From contig JAUQZZ010000065.1 of assembly GCA_030586765.1 (NCBI GenBank), positions 1-10,258 on the forward strand: a stretch of DNA of 10,258 nucleotides. The letters run 5' to 3'. Below the pieces are notes generated by a model that saw nothing but the letters and a program-made list of their open reading frames with translations, did not search any database and was not told the origin of the DNA. This document shows, piece after piece, positions 1-6,490 of this stretch. The stretch comes from Candidatus Brocadiales bacterium. GTDB taxonomy: Bacteria; Planctomycetota; Brocadiia; Brocadiales; Bathyanammoxibiaceae. A program made the position numbers and the translations under genes. Numbering within the stretch: position 1 is the stretch's first letter; every line of letters begins with the position of its first letter.

Positions 1-52
1 ACCCTCCTTCGCTACGGCTCAGACCGCCAGAGACGCCCCAGGCGGGGTGACA
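1..52. repeat. Partial dispersed palindromic repeat at the window edge
   Basis: Non-coding sequence downstream of the NnrS-like gene. Read on the minus strand it begins TGTCA, has a GC-rich hairpin (CCCC at 36-39 pairing with GGGG at 44-47) and continues into TCTGAGCCGTAGCGAAGGA. That last stretch closely resembles TCTGAGCGAAGCGAAGAA inside the palindrome at 4613-4684, which also begins TGTCA. I read it as a diverged, edge-truncated copy of the same REP/MITE-like class. No open reading frame of interest overlaps it. The relationship rests on short similarity seen by eye. Confidence 0.4.
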
Positions 53-77
53 AACAACTAAGATTATGGATTCAGGA

Positions 78-99
78 GGACAGACCTAAAGGTCTGTCC
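78..99. repeat. Perfect short inverted repeat (10-bp arms, 2-base loop)
   Basis: GGACAGACCT (78-87) and AGGTCTGTCC (90-99) are exact reverse complements separated by AA. It lies 16 bases beyond the stop codon of the NnrS-like gene. It could fold in the transcript and stabilise or end it, but on the minus strand it is followed by TCCTCC rather than a U-run, so a classical intrinsic terminator is not supported. The motif looks like the small palindromes dispersed through many environmental bacterial genomes. Confidence 0.6.
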
Positions 100-114
100 C
101 TACAAACTTCCTCT

Positions 115-2103
115 TTATATAGCAGGAGGACTTTGGCTTATGGCCTCGTTCAGTTCCTTCAGCAGGCTGCCAAGGTCTGTTTGGTGGATGGTCACGGCAG
201 TGCCGATATTCACCGTCCTGGCCACTGTCCTGAGAAGGACAGGGTTCTTCAGTTGTTTAAAGCCGTGATTAACCAGCACATCAAGGGCCTGGGGGTGCTG
301 TGTTACAAGTTGATAGACATTAGTCTCTGGGGTTACCATTGTGATTCTGCCACTTAGTTCCTTTTCCTCCAGGGCCTGTCTCTTGGCGATGGTCATCCAG
401 GCGTTATAACCGAAGAGTAATAGGCCCCCGTACTCCAGAAAACCGCTTATCCCCATGGGTACAAAGAGGGAACTCATATGGTAGTCTACGGCCAGGGGTT
501 GGCATATTACCCTCAGGGCGGTGCCTGCATTTAATAACAGGAAGGTGCCTAGAAGGGCTCTGTAACTATGAAGTTCGGTTCCCAGGCTCATGGGTATCAT
601 CTTAGAGGCGCATCCCACAATCATCATGGTAATAAAACCCACAAAGATGGCGTGGCGGTAGGCGCCAAAGAGGGCATAAGATACCTCTGTCCCGGTATAG
701 AATTGGTTTAGATTGAAGCTCAACAGGGTTGCCTCTGCCACAAAGAACCAGAATAAGGCTGCCTTTATAAATTTTCTAAATTCCTTTCTAGGTACATCCG
801 ATTCTAGCTCCCCTATCCTGTGGAGCCGAAGATTGAGGAGGAATGTCAGAACTGCCAGGCCCTCAAGAGTGCCGGCTACAAGTAAGAGGGTCTGAAAGAA
901 CGGGTATAATTCCTCTAAAGAAAGGCTTACTACCCTGAGAAATATGGAAGCATTAAAGAGGAAGAACACCAGGAGATTTATCCTCTTATTTGGTTCCTTT
1001 ATCCCTAGAAAGACAGGCAGTGTCTTTGTAAGGATTCCCAGGATTACCATACAGGCGAAACCCATTACCTGGAGATGTAGTAAGGGCTGCTCCACCACCC
1101 TGGGGATGGTGTTAAGCCCGTGGTAGGCCATATAGACCAGGGTGCCCAGAAAGACCACTGCCTGGAGGAGAAACCACAGATAGCCTGCAAAGAAGTAGGC
1201 CTCATAGACCTCAAACTTTCTGTTCTGATTAGAGCTGTAGGTCTTGGCCAGGATGTATATAAATAGAGATATAGCGGCCGTCTCCAGGGTACCTCCCAGG
1301 ATTCCCATGGCCCTGAAGGGGAGATAATCTCCCAGTAGGAGAAGGTGTCTGGATAGAAAGACCAGGACTATCCCCACTACCATGGGGAAGAGGAGCATCT
1401 GGGCCATGAAGGCGTTATAGAGGGTGGCATTCCAGAATCTGGGTAGTGCAAAATAGGATATGCCCATTATGAAGAGCCCTACCCATCCATAGACCTGGGT
1501 ATGGCCATGGGCCTCCAGCATAGCCCTGGGTATCCCACCCAGGGACCCTTTCATCCCGAAATAAAAGAGGGCACCAGCCCCGTAAAGACATCCCGTAGTT
1601 AAGGCAAAGATTATAGCTACCTTTATGAATCTTATATGGATGTCTTCCACGTGGAAGGAGGGAGTGGTGGCCTTGGGTGCACAGGCCTTCTCAACGACCG
1701 CTCTAAGCTCCTCTACCAGTTTCTCAGGGGCCATGTGCAGGGCCATGGCAAAGAAGAATATCTTTTCATCCGGCCAGTGTTCCTTTGCCAGTTCTAATAC
1801 CCCGTGCCTGGAAAAGACAGTATTTGTGGCAGGGTATCTGGTGGTGACATACCTGAAGGTCATATTCTCGTGGATACTTCCGTCAAGCTGAGCTCTTCCC
1901 TCTTCCCCACTTCCGCTCTTCAGGGTAGCGCCGTTTAACTCCTCCAGTACCTTTTCCAGGTCAACACCGCGTTCACAGGTAACTGCCTCCAGGTTGCGAT
2001 GGATATTTCTGATAGGATGGAGGTGGAATTTATTGAAGACCCTTATGGTGGGAGGGTACGCCTTTAATATGTCTAATATCTTACTGTTTTTTGTAATCTC
2101 CAC
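115..2103 (-). CDS. NnrS/heme-copper oxidase subunit I-like membrane protein with ScdA_N/DUF1858-type domains at both ends
   Basis: This 662-residue protein has three parts. Residues 1-57 and about 83-140 look like two small helical domains of the ScdA_N/DUF1858 kind (ILDILKAYPPTIRVFNKF; TTRYPATNTVFSRHGV). Residues about 155-572 form roughly 12 membrane helices. Residues 586-655 are a DUF1858-like tail (TPETNVYQLVTQHP, ending LLKELN). Histidines sit at the starts of helices 2, 6 and 10 (H199/H201, H343, H483), each followed by a similar G-x-G-x-LP pattern, as in NnrS and heme-copper oxidase subunit I. I infer heme and possibly copper binding and a role in nitric-oxide or related stress. The paired His of helix 7 that bind CuB in true oxidases are not visible, so this is probably not a terminal oxidase. 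The CCGG cysteines of classical ScdA_N are absent. The start is GTG at 2103-2101; an in-frame TAA lies three codons upstream, and the first domain begins immediately. Only a weak AGGG precedes it. A promoter is seen at 2169-2198. Family membership is fairly sure, function is not. Confidence 0.75.
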   Translation of the reverse strand: MEITKNSKILDILKAYPPTIRVFNKFHLHPIRNIHRNLEAVTCERGVDLEKVLEELNGATLKSGSGEEGRAQLDGSIHENMTFRYVTTRYPATNTVFSRHGVLELAKEHWPDEKIFFFAMALHMAPEKLVEELRAVVEKACAPKATTPSFHVEDIHIRFIKVAIIFALTTGCLYGAGALFYFGMKGSLGGIPRAMLEAHGHTQVYGWVGLFIMGISYFALPRFWNATLYNAFMAQMLLFPMVVGIVLVFLSRHLLLLGDYLPFRAMGILGGTLETAAISLFIYILAKTYSSNQNRKFEVYEAYFFAGYLWFLLQAVVFLGTLVYMAYHGLNTIPRVVEQPLLHLQVMGFACMVILGILTKTLPVFLGIKEPNKRINLLVFFLFNASIFLRVVSLSLEELYPFFQTLLLVAGTLEGLAVLTFLLNLRLHRIGELESDVPRKEFRKFIKAALFWFFVAEATLLSFNLNQFYTGTEVSYALFGAYRHAIFVGFITMMIVGCASKMIPMSLGTELHSYRALLGTFLLLNAGTALRVICQPLAVDYHMSSLFVPMGISGFLEYGGLLLFGYNAWMTIAKRQALEEKELSGRITMVTPETNVYQLVTQHPQALDVLVNHGFKQLKNPVLLRTVARTVNIGTAVTIHQTDLGSLLKELNEAISQSPPAI

Positions 2104-2135
2104 GCAATATTACCCTAGTGGCTATTAGAACAATT

Positions 2136-2158
2136 GGGTAGGAGATACCCCCTTGGGG
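2136..2158 (-). other. Stem-loops in the leader of the NnrS-like gene
   Basis: In the predicted leader of about 60 nucleotides, the minus strand reads GGGTA-TCTCC-TACCC (2150-2136), a 5-bp stem with a 5-base loop. The adjacent CCCC-AA-GGGG (2158-2149) could pair instead and shares bases with the first stem. These may be a regulatory RNA structure or a protein-binding palindrome. No known riboswitch is recognised. The remainder of 2104-2227 is AT-rich and carries only the promoter. Confidence 0.3.
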
Positions 2159-2168
2159 AAACAAAAAA

Positions 2169-2198
2169 ATAATAGCATAAAAAGTCTTTATAAGTCAA
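2169..2198 (-). promoter_or_regulatory. Sigma70-like promoter for the NnrS-like gene
   Basis: On the minus strand, TTGACT (2198-2193) is a 5/6 match to the -35 consensus and TATTAT (2174-2169) is a 5/6 match to the -10, with an 18-base spacer. Transcription would start near 2162 and give a leader of about 60 nucleotides before the GTG start. It lies 30-59 bases past the stop of the upstream oxidoreductase gene, so the NnrS-like gene can be transcribed on its own. Confidence 0.6.
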
Positions 2199-2227
2199 TT
2201 AAATTTTAAAGCCCCTACTGATCCCAT

Positions 2228-3337
2228 TTACGGGGCATCCTTGGCCAATTGGGCACAGCGGATGCCTTTGGGATGGAAGCACTGGTTACAGGAGATGCAG
2301 GCCGCCTGAGTGATGAGGCCTTTTCTGAACTTATCTACCAGGTCGGGTTCCCTGATGAAGGGTCGGCTCATGGAGACCATATCTGCCTTTCCTTCTCGAA
2401 TTATGCCTTCCATAATCTCCAGGGACCTTATGCCTCCAACGCATATTACCGGTACTGACACGGACTTCTTGATCTTCCAGGCGTTGTGGGAGAAGTAGGC
2501 CTCCTTTTTAGGGGAATCTATATCTGTTTTGGCTACACGGAGCCGTGACGCCCCCCCACTAACCTCTATAGCATCTATTCCCTCTTTATCCAGCAACTTT
2601 GCTATCTCCACGGCCTCTTCCACCCTAAGGCCCCCTTTAAGGCAGTCATCGGAACTCAGTTTCACCAGGACGGGATATCTCTTCCCCACCTGTCTTCTGC
2701 ACTCCTTGAGTACCTCTAGAAGCATCCTTGCCCTGTTTTCTATGCTTCCTCCCCAGCGGTCCCTTCGGCGATTGGTATTAGGGGATATGAACTGATTGAG
2801 GAGATAGCCGTGGGCGGCATGGAGTTGGACCCCATGAAATCCCGCCTCCTTTGCCCTCCTGGCGGCCAGGCCAAAGCACCCGATGACGTCCAGTATATCC
2901 TCTTCCGTCATTTCCCTTGGGGTGACGCCAGTGCTTTTATCCGTTACCGGGGAAGGACCTATGGGCGTACCTCCACAAAGTTCTGGCCTGGACTGCCTGC
3001 CTCCATGGGCAATCTGGAGGACTATCTTTGAGGAATAGGGGTTGAGTCTCTCTAGGAGATTCTTATAGGCGGGTATGAATCTATCGTGGTAAATAGCGGC
3101 CTGTTTGGGGCTGCTCTTACCGTCCTTCCGAACATAGGCATAACCAGTGATAATTAGCCCTACACCACCCTTTGCTAATCTTTCGTAGAGCTCGGACAGC
3201 CTATCTGTGACAAAATCATCCTTATCTGTGAGATACTCGTTTGTGGCGGAGCGGACAAATCTGTTGGGAAGCGCCATGCTTCCAATCTTTATAGGGCTAA
3301 AGAGTAATTCCCACACGTGAGTCCCTATAGACTGCAT
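2228..3337 (-). CDS. NADH:flavin oxidoreductase, Old Yellow Enzyme family (short form)
   Basis: A soluble FMN-binding TIM-barrel reductase of 369 residues, which uses NAD(P)H to reduce activated C=C bonds; the actual substrate is unknown. Visible family marks are LFSPIKIGSMALPNRFVRSA (12-31), QIAHGGRQ (108-115), the substrate-anion pair H173 and H176 with Y178 in QLHAAHGYLLNQF, the signature RRDRWGGSIENR (191-202), and the FMN-phosphate segment GGIRS (301-305). The C-terminus has cysteines at 347, 350, 353 and 361 (CISCNQC). These recall the start of the 4Fe-4S motif of 2,4-dienoyl-CoA reductase-type enzymes, but the protein stops there and lacks the FAD/NAD(P) domains. The ATG start overlaps the cupin gene by 13 bases, pointing to coupled translation. 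A GTG at residue 8 (3316-3314) is an alternative start and lies nearer the usual family N-terminus. An AGGA sits only 3 bases before the ATG. Confidence 0.85.
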   Translation of the reverse strand: MQSIGTHVWELLFSPIKIGSMALPNRFVRSATNEYLTDKDDFVTDRLSELYERLAKGGVGLIITGYAYVRKDGKSSPKQAAIYHDRFIPAYKNLLERLNPYSSKIVLQIAHGGRQSRPELCGGTPIGPSPVTDKSTGVTPREMTEEDILDVIGCFGLAARRAKEAGFHGVQLHAAHGYLLNQFISPNTNRRRDRWGGSIENRARMLLEVLKECRRQVGKRYPVLVKLSSDDCLKGGLRVEEAVEIAKLLDKEGIDAIEVSGGASRLRVAKTDIDSPKKEAYFSHNAWKIKKSVSVPVICVGGIRSLEIMEGIIREGKADMVSMSRPFIREPDLVDKFRKGLITQAACISCNQCFHPKGIRCAQLAKDAP

Positions 3338-3675
3338 TTGTCCTTACTGGGGATCATACAGAGGAGGGTAAAAGGCGCCTTGCCTGTGTTTTTGAACTGA
3401 TGCGCCTCACCAGCAGGTATAAATACCACGTCTCCTTCCCTGAGGGCCTTTTCCTCTTTGGCGTTGGCGATGACCCCTTCTCCACCAAGGATAAATATCT
3501 CGTGTTCCCAGGGGTGAGTATGGAGCGGTGTGTATCCCTGTGGGGATATCTCAAAATGCCTCATTACAAAATTACGTGCCCCTTTTGTCTCGGTTATCAT
3601 CCAGCGAATCTTTACCCCACTAGCCCCCTCTATAACAGGTTCTGCTGGTATCTCTTTGTAACTAGATATAAACAT
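3325..3675 (-). CDS. Single-domain cupin protein
   Basis: A 116-residue small beta-barrel protein with both cupin motifs. Motif 1 is GYTPLHTHPWEHEIFILGGE (47-66), with metal ligands H52, H54 and E59. Motif 2 is GDVVFIPAGEAHQFKNTG (81-98), with H92 and the usual asparagine. It should bind a divalent metal in the barrel. Proteins of this size may be enzymes (isomerases, dioxygenases, decarboxylases) or small-molecule sensors, and nothing here decides between them. The start is well supported by a strong Shine-Dalgarno sequence. It lies 17 bases after dprA, and its last codons overlap the start of the Old Yellow Enzyme gene, so the two are probably co-translated. A shared small-molecule pathway is an inference from position only. 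Confidence 0.85.
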   Translation of the reverse strand: MFISSYKEIPAEPVIEGASGVKIRWMITETKGARNFVMRHFEISPQGYTPLHTHPWEHEIFILGGEGVIANAKEEKALREGDVVFIPAGEAHQFKNTGKAPFTLLCMIPSKDKCSL

Positions 3676-3680
3676 GGGCC

Positions 3681-3688
3681 ACCTCCTT
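3681..3688 (-). promoter_or_regulatory. Strong ribosome binding site of the cupin gene
   Basis: The minus strand reads AAGGAGGT five bases before the ATG at 3675, matching the full anti-Shine-Dalgarno. It is the strongest such site in the cluster and fixes the cupin start. It sits in the short gap after the dprA stop. Confidence 0.8.
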
Positions 3689-3692
3689 GAGA

Positions 3693-4577
3693 TTAAACCA
3701 TAATTTCTTCTACCTCCTTAAAATTGGAAATGGGCGTTCCACCCTGTCTCAGCAAGAGTTCATTACCTCTGGCAGTGGTTGGCGGTCTCCTATATCGCAG
3801 GACAAAGGTCTTTCTCCCATGCCTCTGAGCAAAGGAGAAGGTATGGAGGGCACCACCTCTCACATCCGTTTCCACCACAAAGACTGCACTGCTCAGGCTG
3901 GCAATGAGTTTGTTCCTGGACAGTGCCGCCCCTGTCTGCCAGCCCAGGCTGGGAAGGCTCTCAGAGAGGATAAGATACCCCTCCTCTTTTGATACATACG
4001 GGCTGAATTCCCTTCTCCAGGAAAAGGCCTCAATACCCATAGGTATGGCCATTATAGTACGTCCACCCGTCTCCAGGGCCCCTATATGGGCTGCCGTATC
4101 TATGCCTCTAGCGTAACCGCTTACTATTGTGTAACCCTTCAGGGCCAGCCTCCTGGCAGACTCCTGAGCAATCCTGTAACCCTTCTCTGAGGGCCTGGTT
4201 GAGCCTACTATGGCCACCGCTTTGTCATCTCTCTTAAGATATTTCCCTTTAATATATATTACCACAGGAGAGCTTTTTATTTCTTTAAGCTTTTGGGGAT
4301 AATCTTCATCCTGGAGGGTGACTACCCTTACCCCTTGCCTATAGAGTCTATCTAAGAGTCTTGTCTTTTCTTCCAGTTCCGCTCTTGCCTTAAGGATGGC
4401 CTTTATTAGTCCTTCTTTTAGCCAGGGGAGGGAGTTCAGGTCCCTCTTGGAGGACAAGAGGATGCTTTTTGGGTCGCCACCCCACATAAGCAGTTTACGG
4501 TAGGTGACAGGGCCCAGGCCTGGCACACTGTGTAAGGCCACCCAATAGACCAGAGAATCGAGAGTAGGTATGTTCAT
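3693..4577 (-). CDS. dprA: DNA-processing protein DprA (Smf), variant without C-terminal winged-helix domain
   Basis: DprA binds incoming single-stranded DNA in the cytoplasm and loads RecA on it during transformation; it is also widespread in bacteria not known to be competent. This 294-residue copy starts with a helix-hairpin-helix-like segment (about 12-40, HSVPGLGPVTYRKLL), followed by the Rossmann-like DprA fold. Visible marks are VAIVGSTRP (121-129), IVSGYARGIDTAAHIGAL (151-168), the DNA-contacting SRNKLIASLS (220-229, usually R-x-NR-x-I) and VVETDVRGGALHT (234-246). It ends soon after GNELLLRQGG, so the winged-helix domain of longer DprAs is missing. Several positions differ from the common form (SLPSLGWQTGAALSRN where many have PP-G-P-x-x-FP-x-RN). 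The ATG at 4577 lacks a good ribosome binding site. The cupin gene follows after 17 bases. Upstream lies the palindrome at 4613-4684. Confidence 0.88.
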   Translation of the reverse strand: MNIPTLDSLVYWVALHSVPGLGPVTYRKLLMWGGDPKSILLSSKRDLNSLPWLKEGLIKAILKARAELEEKTRLLDRLYRQGVRVVTLQDEDYPQKLKEIKSSPVVIYIKGKYLKRDDKAVAIVGSTRPSEKGYRIAQESARRLALKGYTIVSGYARGIDTAAHIGALETGGRTIMAIPMGIEAFSWRREFSPYVSKEEGYLILSESLPSLGWQTGAALSRNKLIASLSSAVFVVETDVRGGALHTFSFAQRHGRKTFVLRYRRPPTTARGNELLLRQGGTPISNFKEVEEIMV

Positions 4578-4612
4578 AATGAGAACTCTACAAAAGTCAC
4601 CCCAATACCCTG

Positions 4613-4684
4613 TGTCATTCTGAGCGAAGCGAAGAATCTAGTATTTTAGAGATTCTTCGGTCGTTTCACTCCCTCAGAATGACA
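4613..4684. repeat. 72-base imperfect palindrome (REP/MITE-like dispersed element)
   Basis: Outer arms TGTCATTCTGAG (4613-4624) and CTCAGAATGACA (4673-4684) are exact reverse complements. Inner arms CGAAGAATCT (4630-4639) and AGATTCTTCG (4650-4659) are also exact. They enclose a 10-base AT-rich loop and unequal unpaired segments (4625-4629 and 4660-4672). I recognise the TCATTCTGAGCGAAGCGAAG wording as a dispersed palindrome seen in many unrelated bacterial genomes. It fills the gap between the oppC stop and the dprA start, so it would be transcribed as a long hairpin if the operon reads through. It could protect the opp message or limit read-through. No transposase accompanies it. Confidence 0.8.
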
Positions 4685-4711
4685 ATTGTGCAGGGTTTCA
4701 AAGGTCTTATA

Positions 4712-5557
4712 TTAATAGTTTGAATGAGGCTCCAGTGCGTCCCTTAGTCCATCACCAAGGAAATTAAGGGAAAACAGGGTTGTAGCCAGGGTGGCCCCGG
4801 GAAAGACCACCAGCCACCAGTAGGTCTTTACAGGGCTAATGACTGTCATGCCATCGGCCGCCAGGCTGCCCCAACTGGAGGCAGGGGGCTGAACACCCAG
4901 CCCCAGGAAGCTCAAAAAGGCCTCCTCTAGCATTACTGCAGGGACGGTCAGGGTGGCATATACCACCACAGGGCCTAATATGTTTGGTATCAGGTGGTGG
5001 ATTATAATCCTTGGTTTGCTGGCGCCCAGGGCCCTGGCCGCCTCCACAAATTCCCGCTCCTTCAACATGATTATCTGTCCTCGGACGATCCTGGCCATAG
5101 TGAGCCACTGGACCGCCCCCAGGGCTATAAAGAGGACGTAAATGCTCCTTCCCACCACGGTCATAAGGAGTATTACCAGGAACATAAAGGGTAGTCCGTA
5201 GAGGGTGTCCACTATGCGCATCATAGTATTATCTATTTTACCGCCCAGGAATCCCGCCACAGAGCCGTAAGTGACCCCTATAAGGAGGCTGACAGCCGTG
5301 CCAGCCAGGCCTACGGCCAGGGATATCCTACCACCGTACATGACCCTGGTGATGAGGTCACGACCCTTGCTGTCCGTGCCCATCCAGTGGTGTGGGCTTG
5401 GGCCCTGGTACTGGTCTTCCAGGCACTGTTCTTCATAGGAATAAGGGGCTATCAGGGGGGTGAGGAGGATGATTAATCCTATAAAGAGGATGAACCCTCC
5501 CCCTGCCGCGGCGGGCTTATTTTTTAGAAATCGTCTTAGGTAACCCCGTTTGTCCAT
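4712..5557 (-). CDS. oppC: Oligopeptide/dipeptide ABC transporter permease, OppC/DppC type
   Basis: One of the two inner-membrane permeases of a peptide importer, 281 residues. It opens with a cytoplasmic N-terminus and a first helix (about 19-37), followed by the OppC/DppC hallmark HHWMGTDSKGRDLITRVMYG (56-75). The remaining helices span about 78-265. The loop that docks on the ATPase is FVEAARALGASKPRIIIHHL (170-189), continuing to PNILGPVV. Length and motifs are normal for the family. Its ATG directly follows the oppB TAG, and GAGGT lies five bases upstream inside oppB, so translation is coupled. The gene is last in the set; oppD and oppF ATPases do not follow. The substrate (oligopeptide, dipeptide or nickel) cannot be fixed from a permease. 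Confidence 0.9.
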   Translation of the reverse strand: MDKRGYLRRFLKNKPAAAGGGFILFIGLIILLTPLIAPYSYEEQCLEDQYQGPSPHHWMGTDSKGRDLITRVMYGGRISLAVGLAGTAVSLLIGVTYGSVAGFLGGKIDNTMMRIVDTLYGLPFMFLVILLMTVVGRSIYVLFIALGAVQWLTMARIVRGQIIMLKEREFVEAARALGASKPRIIIHHLIPNILGPVVVYATLTVPAVMLEEAFLSFLGLGVQPPASSWGSLAADGMTVISPVKTYWWLVVFPGATLATTLFSLNFLGDGLRDALEPHSNY

Positions 5558-6490
5558 CTATAACCTCACTCTAGGGTCTGTAAAGAAATAGATGATGTCA
5601 ACCATCAGGTTAAAGAGGACGAGTAATAGGCTGTAAAGGAGTACGGTGCCCATTACCAGGGTATAGTCACGGTTTAGGGCGGCATTAACGAAGTGGGAGC
5701 CAAGCCCTGGGATGGCAAAGATTTTTTCCACTACTACGGAGCCTGTGAGTACGGCAGCGGCAGCAGGACCCAGGTAAGAGACCACAGGGGTTATGGCATT
5801 CTTTAGGGCATGTCTGGTAACCACTCTGAACTCTGTAAGGCCCTTTGCCCTGGCTGTCCTGATATAAGGCTGAGATAACACCTCTAGCATGCTGACCCTG
5901 GTGAGCCTGGCGATGTAGGCGGTAAAAGGTGCAGCCAGGGACAGAACTGGTAGCACCAGATGGTCAGGCCCTCCCCATCCTCCTGCTGGGAGGAGTGGGA
6001 GTTTAAAACAAAATATTAAGAGTAGTATCAGGCCCAGGAAGAAATTTGGCAGGGAGATGCCTAGCATGGCCACAGACATGGCGGCAAAGTCAAAGGCCGT
6101 GTGTTTCTTGAGGGCTGCCAGGGTGCCTGTTGCTACTCCAACTATAATAGCTAGAGACAGGGCATAAAGTCCCAGCATAGCTGATACAGGGAAGGATTCA
6201 GCTATTATCTCATTGACAGTGCGGTTTCGGTACTTAAAGGAAGGCCCCAGGTCTCCCTGAAAGAGCCCTCCCATGTAGATGAAGTACTGCTTCCAGAGGG
6301 GCTTGTCCAGGTGATACTTTGCCCTGAGGTTTTTTTCTATTGCCTCAGGGAGATTCCTTTCCTTATCAAAGGGTCCCCCTGGGGCAAACCTCATGAGGAA
6401 GAAGGATGCCGTGGCTATTATTAGAAGCACCACCACTAGCCAGCCCAGCCTGCGAAGGATATAGGCAGCTAAAGACTGCCCCCCTGCCAT
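5558..6490 (-). CDS. oppB: Oligopeptide/dipeptide ABC transporter permease, OppB/DppB type
   Basis: The partner permease of OppC, 310 residues, with about six membrane helices. The N-terminal AAYILRRLGWLVVVLLIIAT (8-27) is the usual OppB/DppB opening. It is followed by RFAPGGPFDKERNLP (34-48), an amphipathic stretch with the LDKPLWKQYFIY motif (61-72), and GDLGPSF (79-85). The ATPase-docking EAA loop is PYIRTARAKGLTEFRVVTRH (208-227), leading to NAITPVV; EKIFAIPGLG (255-264) is also typical. It starts with ATG right after the oppA TAG, with AGGAG six bases upstream. The ending YFFTDPRVRL is the normal family C-terminus, so the gene is intact. Confidence 0.9.
   Translation of the reverse strand: MAGGQSLAAYILRRLGWLVVVLLIIATASFFLMRFAPGGPFDKERNLPEAIEKNLRAKYHLDKPLWKQYFIYMGGLFQGDLGPSFKYRNRTVNEIIAESFPVSAMLGLYALSLAIIVGVATGTLAALKKHTAFDFAAMSVAMLGISLPNFFLGLILLLIFCFKLPLLPAGGWGGPDHLVLPVLSLAAPFTAYIARLTRVSMLEVLSQPYIRTARAKGLTEFRVVTRHALKNAITPVVSYLGPAAAAVLTGSVVVEKIFAIPGLGSHFVNAALNRDYTLVMGTVLLYSLLLVLFNLMVDIIYFFTDPRVRL

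Noticed and set aside
78..99. Intrinsic terminator for the NnrS-like gene
   Set aside because: The hairpin is perfect but has a 2-base loop and no U-run on the minus strand; it fits a dispersed palindrome better.
3354..3554. 66-codon minus-strand open frame overlapping the cupin gene in another frame
   Set aside because: The cupin frame has both metal-binding motifs and a strong ribosome binding site; the other frame has neither.
4613..4684. CRISPR repeat or attachment site
   Set aside because: There is one copy only, it is a nested palindrome without spacers, and no cas, integrase or tRNA gene is nearby.
4578..4711. Dedicated promoter for dprA
   Set aside because: AT-rich hexamers such as TAAAAT occur on the minus strand, but none has a matching -35 at proper spacing.
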